Below are positions 8,769 to 16,668 of a stretch of DNA of 64,000 nt, one piece after another. The notes under the pieces are model-generated. The model was given only the letters and a program-made list of their open reading frames with translations, made no database searches and was not told the DNA's origin. The number at the start of each line of letters is the position of its first letter. Positions within the stretch are counted from its first letter, which is position 1. The stretch is taken from the NCBI RefSeq assembly GCF_011030405.1, contig NZ_JAAJTJ010000009.1, forward strand, positions 62,001 to 126,000. Direction: 5' to 3'. The position numbers and the translations under genes were made by a program. Origin of the DNA: Parapedobacter sp. SGR-10. GTDB lineage: Bacteria > Bacteroidota > Bacteroidia > Sphingobacteriales > Sphingobacteriaceae.

Positions 8769-8797
8769 ATCCCTGGTCTGCCTAAGGCCAGGGATTT
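8769..8797 (+). terminator. Terminator after amt
   Basis: GC-rich stem ATCCCTGG / CCAGGGAT enclosing a short loop, followed by TTTTTG. It lies about 30 nt past the amt stop. Confidence 0.8.
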
Positions 8798-8859
8798 TTG
8801 TTTATACATTTTTGTGTAAAAATATAGCGGGCAAATATTTTAAAAAAATTTAATTTTCG

Positions 8860-8867
8860 TACCTTTG
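8860..8867 (+). promoter_or_regulatory. -7 promoter element of the PurF-like gene
   Basis: TACCTTTG, a perfect match to TAnnTTTG, 17 nt before the ATG. No good -33 TTG at 19-20 nt; the upstream DNA is A/T only. Confidence 0.6.
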
Positions 8868-8884
8868 TATCCTCAATTCATGCT

Positions 8885-10795
8885 ATGAGCGACGCTATTA
8901 AACACGAGTGTGGTATTGCACTTATCAGATTATTAAAACCCCTCTCATATTATCAGGAAAAATATGGCACCCCTTACTACGGTATCAACAAACTGTACCT
9001 TCTCATGGAGAAGCAGCACAACCGTGGACAGGATGGTGCGGGAATTGCCACGATTAAGTTTGATGTAAAGCCCGGTAACCGATATATCAGTCGATACAGA
9101 GCGATGGGGTCCTCAGCTGTGGCAGATATTTTTGAATATGTACAGAAAAAATTTGCTTCCGTCAATAAAGCTTTTCCGGTAGAGTCCAAAGACACACAGT
9201 GGTTGAAGGATAATGTAAGTTTTACAGGTGAGGTATTGTTAGGGCATTTGCGCTACGGTACGCACGGTAAGAACAGTATCGAGAGCTGTCATCCTTTTTT
9301 ACGACAAAATAACTGGATGACAAGGAATCTCGTAGTTGCTGGCAACTTTAACATGACAAATGTCGATGAGCTGTTGCAGCAGTTGTACGATTTGGGACAG
9401 CATCCGAAAGAAAAAGCGGATACGGTGACTGTCCTCGAAAAGATAGGTCATTTTCTGGATGATGAAAATCAGGAATTGTTCGACAAATTTAAAGAAGAAG
9501 GCTATTCGAATATAGAGATTTCGGCACAGATTGCTCAAAACCTTGATGTGGCCAAGATATTGACCCGTTCGGCAAAGACTTGGGATGGTGGTTATACCAT
9601 TGCAGGTATCTTTGGACATGGAGACGCTTTTGTGATGCGTGACCCGGCAGGAATCCGTCCTGCATTTTATTATCAGGACGATGAGATCTTGGTTGTTACT
9701 TCCGAAAGACCTGTTATTCAGACAGCATTTAACATTCCGTTGCGTGCCGTTAAGGAAATCAAACCTGGTCATGCCCTTATTGTCAAAAAAGACGGTACGA
9801 TCACCGAAGAAATGTTTCGACAACCAGTAGAGCAGAAGTCATGTTCTTTTGAACGTATTTATTTCTCCAGAGGTTCGGATGCAGATATCTACAAAGAACG
9901 TAAAGCTTTGGGTAGGCTGTTGTGCGAACAGGTGTTGGAATCGGTCAATCATGATATCGAAAATACGGTTTTCTCTTTTATCCCCAATACAGCCGAAGTG
10001 TCTTATTACGGTATGATGGAAGGAATCAACCAATATGTAAGAGATTATCAAAAGAATGTGCTGTTGTATCGGGATGACAAGATATTGGATACCGAGTTGG
10101 AGAAAATCCTAAACCTCCATCCTCGGTTCGAAAAACTGAATGTGAAGGATGCCAAGCTGCGTACGTTTATCACGCAAGATGCGGATAGGCAGGATATGGT
10201 ACAGCATGTGTACGATACGACATACGGTATCGTCCGTAATGACCAGGATACCATTGTTGCGATTGATGACTCCATCGTGCGGGGGACGACATTGAAACAA
10301 TCCATTTTGACGATCTTGGATAGGCTCCACCCCAAGAAGATTGTGATCGTCTCCTCGGCACCACAGATCAGATATCCGGATTGCTATGGTATAGATATGT
10401 CCCGTATGGGTGAGTTTGTGGCATTTGAAGCAGCTATCAATCTTTTGAAAAAACGGGGAATGTCCCATATCATAGACGAAGTTTATCAAAAGTGCTTGGC
10501 TTCATTGACCAAACCTAAGGATGAGGTTGAGAATTACGTCAAGGCGATTTATGAACCATTTACGGATGAGGAGATCTCTATAGAAATAGCCAACATTGTC
10601 CGTCCTCATCATCTTAATGCAGAATTGGAAGTTATCTTCCAAAAGTTGGACAATCTGCATGTCGCATGTCCTAACCACAAGGGTGATTGGTACTTCTCGG
10701 GTAACTACCCAACTCCTGGAGGGAATAAGGTCGTGAATCGGGCATTTATGAACTGGATGGAAGGAAAGAATGTGAGAGGTTATTTTAGTAGTTAA
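8885..10795 (+). CDS. PurF-like amidophosphoribosyltransferase, large Bacteroidota form
   Basis: 636 residues, about 150 longer than canonical PurF. The N-terminal Ntn glutaminase domain begins after a short propeptide MSDAIKHE, making Cys9 the nucleophile (CGIALIRL); KQHNRGQDGAGIA and GHLRYGTHGKNS follow. A type-I phosphoribosyltransferase domain carries the PRPP loop VAIDDSIVRGTTL near residues 458-470. The C-terminal 130 residues (ending NYPTPGGNKVVNRAFMNW) are an extension absent from E. coli PurF. Canonical PurF makes phosphoribosylamine from PRPP and glutamine; whether this large form is the purine enzyme or a paralogue is unknown to me. No other pur gene is adjacent. Confidence 0.82.
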   Translation: MSDAIKHECGIALIRLLKPLSYYQEKYGTPYYGINKLYLLMEKQHNRGQDGAGIATIKFDVKPGNRYISRYRAMGSSAVADIFEYVQKKFASVNKAFPVESKDTQWLKDNVSFTGEVLLGHLRYGTHGKNSIESCHPFLRQNNWMTRNLVVAGNFNMTNVDELLQQLYDLGQHPKEKADTVTVLEKIGHFLDDENQELFDKFKEEGYSNIEISAQIAQNLDVAKILTRSAKTWDGGYTIAGIFGHGDAFVMRDPAGIRPAFYYQDDEILVVTSERPVIQTAFNIPLRAVKEIKPGHALIVKKDGTITEEMFRQPVEQKSCSFERIYFSRGSDADIYKERKALGRLLCEQVLESVNHDIENTVFSFIPNTAEVSYYGMMEGINQYVRDYQKNVLLYRDDKILDTELEKILNLHPRFEKLNVKDAKLRTFITQDADRQDMVQHVYDTTYGIVRNDQDTIVAIDDSIVRGTTLKQSILTILDRLHPKKIVIVSSAPQIRYPDCYGIDMSRMGEFVAFEAAINLLKKRGMSHIIDEVYQKCLASLTKPKDEVENYVKAIYEPFTDEEISIEIANIVRPHHLNAELEVIFQKLDNLHVACPNHKGDWYFSGNYPTPGGNKVVNRAFMNWMEGKNVRGYFSS

Positions 10796-10852
10796 TCCCT
10801 AAAACCAGAGTCTGTCGTCAGGCAGTTATGTTGTGTGCAAACATCGTTCAAT

Positions 10853-10897
10853 AAAAAAACATCCATAAGCTTTTCAAAACCTTATGGATGTTTTTTT
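10853..10897. terminator. Bidirectional terminator between convergent genes
   Basis: Long perfect stem: A-run plus ACATCCATAAG (10853-10869) pairing with CTTATGGATGT plus T-run (10881-10897). Works on both strands for the PurF-like gene and the AI-2E-family gene, whose stop codon lies inside the right arm. Confidence 0.9.
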
Positions 10898-12161
10898 ATT
10901 CTTTTTTATCGTCTTCTGACGATTCTTCCAGCGGCAACTCTTCACTTTCGTTGATTTCTTTGTAGGTCACTTTCGTTTCCGGTTGCGTAGGATCTTCCGT
11001 CTGTGTGTTGATGTCGATTTCAATTTTCTTCTTATTGCGTGGCAGACGCACGATTCCCCATTTCATCAGCAATTCCTGTGTGGAGTTGCGCTTGAGGTGT
11101 TCTTTTTCGGGTTCTCCTATCAAAAAGCCAAAAGCTTCCATGCTCGGAATGGCGTCAAAAATGACTTTCAATGTGGCGATAAGCGGCAAAGCTAAGATAA
11201 GTCCTGCCAAGCCAAAGAGCATTCCGCCGAGAAAGATACCGATGATTGCCATCAAAGGATTGATACTGACCTTGCTCCCGACAATATTGGGGGTGATGAT
11301 GTTTCCTTCCAAAAATTGTACGACTTGAAACCAGGCAATGACACCAACAGCATACCATGCACTGTCCTTGACTGCTAGTGCAAATAGGGCCGGGAGAATG
11401 GAGCCGATCGCAATTCCTATGTAAGGGAGGAGCATCAGCAATGACGCCAATGTTCCAAAAAACCAGGCATAATCTATGCCCATTATCATCAGGCCTATAG
11501 TGTTCAATATGGCCACGATACCCATGACGGTGACTAGGCCTACAAGGTAGCTTTGGACTACTTCGTATATCTTGTTGAGAACTTCATTGACTTTTCGTTG
11601 CGGAGCGGACTTGAACGCCTTGAAAAAGAACTCCCGGAAGAAGTCCCGGTAATACAACATAAAAAAACTGTATAAAGGAACCAATATAGCGCTGGCCAGC
11701 ATATTACCAATAGATCCAAAGGTAGACGTAATCACGCCTGCAACGTTTTCTAAGGATTGGTTGCCCTGTTCGCGCAGTTTGTCCATGACCTGGTTTTTGC
11801 CAATACCAAATTTTTCATAAAGCCATTGTTGCCCTGACTCCAGCACGGATAGTACTTTGTCGGTAATGGCCGTAGCGTCCTTGCCGATAATAATGCTCTG
11901 GTGTACGATAAACCATATAATAGCCGATATGATACAAATAGCTACCATGACGGCTAGGAGGGAGGAAAATGCTTTTCCCAGACGCAAACGTTCAAAAAAA
12001 CGTGCCAGAGGAAACAGGGATATGGATATCAATGTGGCAAACAAAAGAGGCAAAAGTACACTTTGGGCCATATACATCAATGCCAAAATCAATACCAATG
12101 CGAGTAGGCTGGCCGCTAAATCAAGTGAATAGCTCTTTTTTGGGGATTGGTTTTCCATCAT
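10896..12161 (-). CDS. AI-2E family transporter (PerM-type permease)
   Basis: 421 residues from the ATG at 12161 (a second ATG follows directly). The open frame extends 54 codons upstream but that part is composed of His-rich nonsense over a repeat element and is excluded. Seven to eight membrane spans, a long extracytoplasmic helical insert after the third span (about 80-160), and the C-terminal signature LLMLLPYIGIAIGSILPA and EGNIITPNIVGSKVSINPL are typical. The C-terminal 60 residues are acidic and charged (EEIN..., ESSEDDKKE). Members include sodium/proton antiporters and putative exporters; the name AI-2 exporter should not be read as function here. Confidence 0.9.
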   Translation of the reverse strand: MMENQSPKKSYSLDLAASLLALVLILALMYMAQSVLLPLLFATLISISLFPLARFFERLRLGKAFSSLLAVMVAICIISAIIWFIVHQSIIIGKDATAITDKVLSVLESGQQWLYEKFGIGKNQVMDKLREQGNQSLENVAGVITSTFGSIGNMLASAILVPLYSFFMLYYRDFFREFFFKAFKSAPQRKVNEVLNKIYEVVQSYLVGLVTVMGIVAILNTIGLMIMGIDYAWFFGTLASLLMLLPYIGIAIGSILPALFALAVKDSAWYAVGVIAWFQVVQFLEGNIITPNIVGSKVSINPLMAIIGIFLGGMLFGLAGLILALPLIATLKVIFDAIPSMEAFGFLIGEPEKEHLKRNSTQELLMKWGIVRLPRNKKKIEIDINTQTEDPTQPETKVTYKEINESEELPLEESSEDDKKE

Positions 12162-12236
12162 CGGGTGGTCATTAAGGGTTATTTTAACATTCCAATTTAC
12201 GATATAACATGGATATTGCAAAAAATGTTTACAAAA

Positions 12237-12280
12237 TAAAATAAAGTGATAATGGTTATGAAGGTGATGGGAGTGATGAC
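12237..12280 (+). repeat. Partial family-A intergenic repeat
   Basis: AAATAAAGTGATAATGG followed by TTATGAAGGTGATGG, matching the 5' half of the repeats at 41414, 62940 and 63037. The 3' mirrored half is missing. It lies just upstream of the AI-2E-family gene. Confidence 0.55.
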
Positions 12281-12375
12281 CGCCGCTGCGCTCATGCTTG
12301 CGCCAGACTGGATAGTTGGTCACAAGTTACGCTTCACTAAACTTGCGACAGGTAGAGCTTTGGGTAGATTTACCA

Positions 12376-13125
12376 CTAAAGTAGCCTCTGCCTAGCCACT
12401 TCTGCACAGAAAATGGTCGTTGCGATGGCTACATTGAGCGATTCGGCTTGGCCGATGCGAGGTATGGTGATTTTGTGCCTTATCCTTTGCTTTAAACCTT
12501 CGCGTATGCCGTTTCCTTCGTTGCCCATAATGATAAGGCCCTCCGTGCCAAAATCAGTTTTGAAAATGGAATTTCCTTCCAGAAATGCACCGAAAGTCGG
12601 TAAGGAAGTGTTTGCCACGAGCTCTTCGATATCCAAATAATGTATGTTTACCCGTGATAGAGACCCCATACTGGCCTGTACCACCTTTGGATTGTAGGCA
12701 TCTACGGTATGGGGCGAGCATAGGATATTTGCGATACCAAACCATTCAGCTGTGCGTATGATAGTACCCAGATTGCCCGGATCCTGTACATCATCCAATA
12801 CAAGGTGATGGGTTCCTTTCAATTGTTCGATGGCTATGTTTTGGATCGGAGGGAGCTGCACGAGTGCCAATGCTCCTTGTGGATTTTTCAGACAGCTTAT
12901 TTTGTTGAACTCTCTATCCGGAACATTTTCGCACTTTATATTTTGCGGTATTTTATCCAATTTTGTAAGGACTTCATCGGTATAGAAAATTTTTTCTACC
13001 TTGTAGGAAGAATGGGCAAATTCCAATACGGATTTTATGCCCTCCACAACAAAAAGATTATGTTGCGTGCGGAACTTTTTATGCTGTAACGAGGTAATGA
13101 GGCTTATTTGAGCTTTTGACAACAT
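12376..13125 (-). CDS. TrmH/SpoU family RNA 2'-O-methyltransferase
   Basis: 249 residues. The N-terminal 95 residues are a substrate-binding domain (LITSLQHKKFRTQHNLFVVEG), the rest a SPOUT catalytic domain with motif 1 DDVQDPGNLGTIIRTAEWFG, motif 2 LIIMGNEGNGI and motif 3 IPRIGQAESLNVAIA, the knot that binds S-adenosylmethionine. Architecture is that of RlmB/TrmH relatives that methylate rRNA or tRNA ribose; the exact target nucleotide cannot be read from sequence. It is divergent from the TamA-like gene with six bases between start codons, so each promoter must lie in the other gene. Confidence 0.9.
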   Translation of the reverse strand: MLSKAQISLITSLQHKKFRTQHNLFVVEGIKSVLEFAHSSYKVEKIFYTDEVLTKLDKIPQNIKCENVPDREFNKISCLKNPQGALALVQLPPIQNIAIEQLKGTHHLVLDDVQDPGNLGTIIRTAEWFGIANILCSPHTVDAYNPKVVQASMGSLSRVNIHYLDIEELVANTSLPTFGAFLEGNSIFKTDFGTEGLIIMGNEGNGIREGLKQRIRHKITIPRIGQAESLNVAIATTIFCAEVARQRLL

Positions 13126-13131
13126 TGATGA

Positions 13132-15471
13132 ATGACTGAGTATCGTAGATTTTTATTTTTTACAAGTATAGGGCTTTTGTTGGTAATTTTTGCATCCTGC
13201 CGCTCTGCAAAATACCTGGAAGATGGGCAATCCCTTGTGACCGATATTGATATGCAAGGGATTCCATCTGAACTGAAGGAACAGGCCTCTCAATATGTGT
13301 CGAATGAAATCCGCCCCAATTCTGCCTTGAATCTGTCTATTTACAACCTTTTCAATACCAAGGACGGACGATATAAGAAAGAGAAAATCCGTCAAGTGGG
13401 AGAAGAGCCTCATGTGTTGGACTCTTCCTTGGTGGAGCTTTCCAGTACACAGATAGGACGTTTTTTACAGACCAAAGGTTACTTTAATGCAGAAGTCAAA
13501 CCGACGGTCAGCACAAAAGGAAAGAAGTCGAAGATAACTTTTGAAGTAGAGCTGGGCAGCCCCTATTACATCGGCGATATCTCCTATGATTTTGAGGATC
13601 AAACAATCGGTGCAATATACGATCATCAGGTCAAGCCCACTACAGCCATTGTACGCGGAGAACAGTATGATATGCAAAAACTACTGGTCGAAAGGGAAAA
13701 TCTGTACGTTTCTGCCAAAGATTTGGGATATTTTGATTATTTGCGTCAGTATATGCGTATAGGGATAGATACCAACCAGGTTCGTCATCAAGCTGATCTC
13801 TCTATGAGTATTCTAAGGCCCGATACGACAGATCAAACGGCTTACTATATACAAAATGTGTATCTGACTATTAAAAAGGGCGAACCAGCCCAGGCTCCTG
13901 TCTTTGTCTACGATTCATTGTCACGGATAAATTTTGCAGATGAGACGGGACACTTTCGGTTGAAACCTATTGCCCGCTATACTTTCTTACGTTCAGGACA
14001 ACTTTACAGCTTGAAAAATGAAAACCTTTCCTATGATCGGTTATATGAGATGAATGGCTTTAGGAGTGTGCGGATAAATTACGAAAAAGAGTCCGACAAC
14101 CTATTGAATGTGTACTATGAGCTTATGCCACGTTCGGTCATGGCCAATCAAATAGAGGGAGAATACACATTCAGCTCCGGTATGAGTGGCTTTAATGTGG
14201 GGAATACCTTCTCTCATCGCAATATTTTTGGAGGATCGGAATTGTTGGAAGTCAAGTTGCGGTACGGTGTACTGTTTGATCCCCGTTTGGAAGGAAGTCT
14301 TGGACAAAAAATATTCAACAATGATTTTCAAGTAGGGGTGAATCTGACCGTTCCTCGGTTGCTGTTGCCTTTTGGTGTACGAAATGTGGGTAAGTACGGT
14401 CTGCCAAGAACTACTTTATCTTCCAGTCTACAGCTGTTTAACCAAGACCAGACCTATTCTAATCGGTATTTTATCAATACGTTGAACTATTCGTGGTGGC
14501 AATCTTCCAACCTGCAGCACAGTTATACACCTTTAGTGCTTGAATATCGTGTAGGACGACTGGATAAAACCTTTAGGGAGAACCTGGAGAAGGAGGGCTA
14601 TAGCCTTTACGTAGAATCTAATGATAGGGAATATTTTGGTTTGGGATCCCAATATGCTATTACGTTAAATGCACTTCGATTGTTGAAGCTGGAAAACTTT
14701 TCTTATTTCAAAGGCTCGTTGGATGTCAGTGGCAATACGCTTGGGATATTGAGTACACTCTTCAATTTTCGGGAGAACTCTTCCGGAGAAAAACTGCTTT
14801 TCAATGTGCCGTATCTGCAATACATTAAAGGAGAGGTAGACTACAGGTGGTATAGGTATCTCGGTGGCCATCGCCAGGTCGTGGCACGGTTTAATGGAGG
14901 ATTGGCGGTGCCGTATGGCAATAACTCCAAACTGCTTATTTTTGAAAAGAGCTTCTTTGCCGGGGGGATGAACGGTATTCGTGCTTGGCAAGCCCGGACC
15001 CTGGGGCCGGGAAGCTATAACCGTGAGGTATTGCCTGAAGATTTGCGTCTGAATTTGAGGAACCTGGACCAGTTGGGTGAAGTCAAGATAGAGGCAAATT
15101 TTGAATATAGGTTTCGGCTATTGGACAATTTTTTGGGAACGAAAATGAATGGGGCCACATTTATTGACATGGGCAATATTTGGCGTTTGCGTTCGGATGA
15201 AAGGATTCCCCGGGGAGAATTTAAATTGGACAAGATGCTAGGACAGGTAGCTATAGGCGGAGGCTTTGGTTTGCGGTTTGATATGGATTATTTTGTCCTG
15301 CGATTGGATGCCGGATTGAAGATGAAAGATCCTCAGTTTGAAGGAAACGATCAATGGGTCGTGCAGCATTGGTTTCGTTCGAAAGATTTTAAACGGGAAT
15401 ACTATTCCAGCCATCGACCGGATAGATACAATTTTGTCCAGTATAATTTTGGGGTAGGATTGCCGTTTTGA
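13132..15471 (+). CDS. Lipidated TamA/BamA-family outer-membrane protein (TamL-like)
   Basis: 779 residues. N terminus has a lipoprotein signal (hydrophobic stretch, lipobox FASC, lipidated Cys about residue 23), then RSAKYLEDGQSLVT, typical of the Bacteroidota lipoprotein form of TamA. POTRA-like repeats cover about residues 30-350 (KGYFNAEVKPTV, RSGQLYSLKNENLSYDRLY), followed by a 16-strand barrel with the RGD-loop-like segment FFAGGMNGIRAWQARTLGPG and an aromatic C terminus (FGVGLPF). Role: inserts or assembles outer-membrane proteins, normally with TamB. The SpoU methyltransferase neighbour is commonly seen next to this gene in Bacteroidota, but tamB is not downstream; a minus-strand gene converges instead. 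Confidence 0.85.
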   Translation: MTEYRRFLFFTSIGLLLVIFASCRSAKYLEDGQSLVTDIDMQGIPSELKEQASQYVSNEIRPNSALNLSIYNLFNTKDGRYKKEKIRQVGEEPHVLDSSLVELSSTQIGRFLQTKGYFNAEVKPTVSTKGKKSKITFEVELGSPYYIGDISYDFEDQTIGAIYDHQVKPTTAIVRGEQYDMQKLLVERENLYVSAKDLGYFDYLRQYMRIGIDTNQVRHQADLSMSILRPDTTDQTAYYIQNVYLTIKKGEPAQAPVFVYDSLSRINFADETGHFRLKPIARYTFLRSGQLYSLKNENLSYDRLYEMNGFRSVRINYEKESDNLLNVYYELMPRSVMANQIEGEYTFSSGMSGFNVGNTFSHRNIFGGSELLEVKLRYGVLFDPRLEGSLGQKIFNNDFQVGVNLTVPRLLLPFGVRNVGKYGLPRTTLSSSLQLFNQDQTYSNRYFINTLNYSWWQSSNLQHSYTPLVLEYRVGRLDKTFRENLEKEGYSLYVESNDREYFGLGSQYAITLNALRLLKLENFSYFKGSLDVSGNTLGILSTLFNFRENSSGEKLLFNVPYLQYIKGEVDYRWYRYLGGHRQVVARFNGGLAVPYGNNSKLLIFEKSFFAGGMNGIRAWQARTLGPGSYNREVLPEDLRLNLRNLDQLGEVKIEANFEYRFRLLDNFLGTKMNGATFIDMGNIWRLRSDERIPRGEFKLDKMLGQVAIGGGFGLRFDMDYFVLRLDAGLKMKDPQFEGNDQWVVQHWFRSKDFKREYYSSHRPDRYNFVQYNFGVGLPF

Positions 15472-15480
15472 TATTTTTAT

Positions 15481-16020
15481 TTATAAAAAATTCTTGATGG
15501 TCTGATAGGCACTTTCCAATATCTGTATAAGGGAAAGACCTTTGGAGTAGGAAAAATATCCATAGACAATGGCTATGATAGCAAAAGTAGTCAGGAAGCG
15601 TTTGAAGACATAGCCGATGAGCAGGATAAACAGTGGAATGGCCAATAGCAGTACGCCGTTGATTTTGACGGGTGTGATTTCACGGTCTTTTTTGTGCAAG
15701 AAATAGAGTTTTCCTACATTTCCTTCTTGATTCTTATGCTTGAAATAAGCAAATGTGGATCCATCTATCGGATGGGAAGGGACGGCTACACCTTGATGAA
15801 ATGCCAGAGACTGTTCGAAGCCATTGATGCTGAACTTGAATGTTCCGTTGATGCTTTCATCGGCGTTTTCGGCCGAATCTACAGCTATAATGGCGATTTT
15901 CCCGTTGGACGTGAGGTTTTCCTTGATCATAAAGTTGTTTATCCGTTGGTATTGCCCCGATACGACGGCAGGTAGGATAAGGCTGAGGATAGCAAAAAGA
16001 AAACTGAAATATTTCATCAT
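15481..16020 (-). CDS. Hypothetical exported membrane protein
   Basis: 179 residues. Signal peptide at 1-22 (MMKYFSFLFAILSLILPAVVSG), a periplasmic beta-rich segment to about residue 120 (FKFSINGFEQSLAFHQGVAVP), then one or two membrane spans (NGVLLLAIPLFILLIGYVF and TTFAIIAIVYGYFSYS) and a short amphipathic tail. I do not recognise the family. Alternative start three bases later. It ends 9 nt from the convergent TamA-like gene, with no terminator between them. Confidence 0.7.
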   Translation of the reverse strand: MMKYFSFLFAILSLILPAVVSGQYQRINNFMIKENLTSNGKIAIIAVDSAENADESINGTFKFSINGFEQSLAFHQGVAVPSHPIDGSTFAYFKHKNQEGNVGKLYFLHKKDREITPVKINGVLLLAIPLFILLIGYVFKRFLTTFAIIAIVYGYFSYSKGLSLIQILESAYQTIKNFL

Positions 16021-16091
16021 GGTAGTGCAAGTTTACTCAATGTTCGGCTAAAAATAAAATGTAAGTATTTTTTATATGCAACATAACTATA

Positions 16092-16122
16092 TTGCATATA
16101 AAAGAAAATTTATCTAAGTTTG
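16092..16122 (+). promoter_or_regulatory. Promoter of the 84-residue membrane protein
   Basis: TTG at 16092-16094, then a 20-nt spacer, then TAAGTTTG at 16115-16122 (TAnnTTTG). Near-ideal Bacteroidota promoter. Because it overlaps the first codons of the longest open frame, it decides for the later ATG at 16149. Confidence 0.7.
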
Positions 16123-16148
16123 CTCAAGAAAAAATATTTACGTTAGAT

Positions 16149-16403
16149 ATGGAAAATACAGCAGTCGAAAGACAACCCAAAAAAACAGATAATAACGCCA
16201 ATCAGACACATTATTATGTGACATTGACCATCGCCGTAGCTATAGGATTGTTCGGTGTTTTTGTTCGTTTTGTACCGGATGTTATCCCTGCATTGGACCA
16301 GTTGACCTTTGTATTTTCACTTGTAGCTAATATTGCGATGATAGTGGCGACTTTTATTGCTTTTAAAGTCGTGTTTGCGATATTGGGCTTTGGCAAGAAA
16401 TAG
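16149..16403 (+). CDS. Small two-span membrane protein, unknown
   Basis: 84 residues from MENTAVERQ; the promoter at 16092-16122 excludes the upstream in-frame ATG. A polar Asn/Gln/Lys-rich N terminus of about 24 residues precedes two hydrophobic helices (YYVTLTIAVAIGLFGVFV and FVFSLVANIAMIVATFIAF) and a Lys end. No recognised family. It is monocistronic: own promoter, own terminator 38 nt downstream. Confidence 0.72.
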   Translation: MENTAVERQPKKTDNNANQTHYYVTLTIAVAIGLFGVFVRFVPDVIPALDQLTFVFSLVANIAMIVATFIAFKVVFAILGFGKK

Positions 16404-16440
16404 AAATTAACATATACATTATAATATACATTATACGGAG

Positions 16441-16467
16441 AGTTGCCCCAAAAGGGCAACTTTTTTG
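16441..16467 (+). terminator. Terminator after the small membrane protein
   Basis: Stem AGTTGCCC / GGGCAACT (16441-16448, 16454-16461) with a 5-nt loop and a T-run. Confidence 0.88.
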
Positions 16468-16623
16468 TTTTATTACCGTTCTCTTCTTTCCTTATTTTTT
16501 GATTTTATTAAATATGATACCGTTTTGCTTATTTTGTTATTATTAATTTAATAAAAATAACATGTTTTTATTAAAATTTCAATAAAAATTCAAAAACTTT
16601 ATGAATTTCATTTTTGTGTTGTT

Positions 16624-16631
16624 TACCTTTG
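16624..16631 (+). promoter_or_regulatory. -7 promoter element of asnB
   Basis: TACCTTTG matches TAnnTTTG and lies 37 nt before the asnB ATG, in a 200-nt stretch that is otherwise A/T-rich and without genes. Confidence 0.55.
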
Positions 16632-16668
16632 TACAATAATTATTGAAAAACTATAAAAACAAAAAATT

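Noticed and set aside
10896..12323. AI-2 export function for the permease
   Set aside because: Only the family name suggests it; no quorum-sensing genes nearby.
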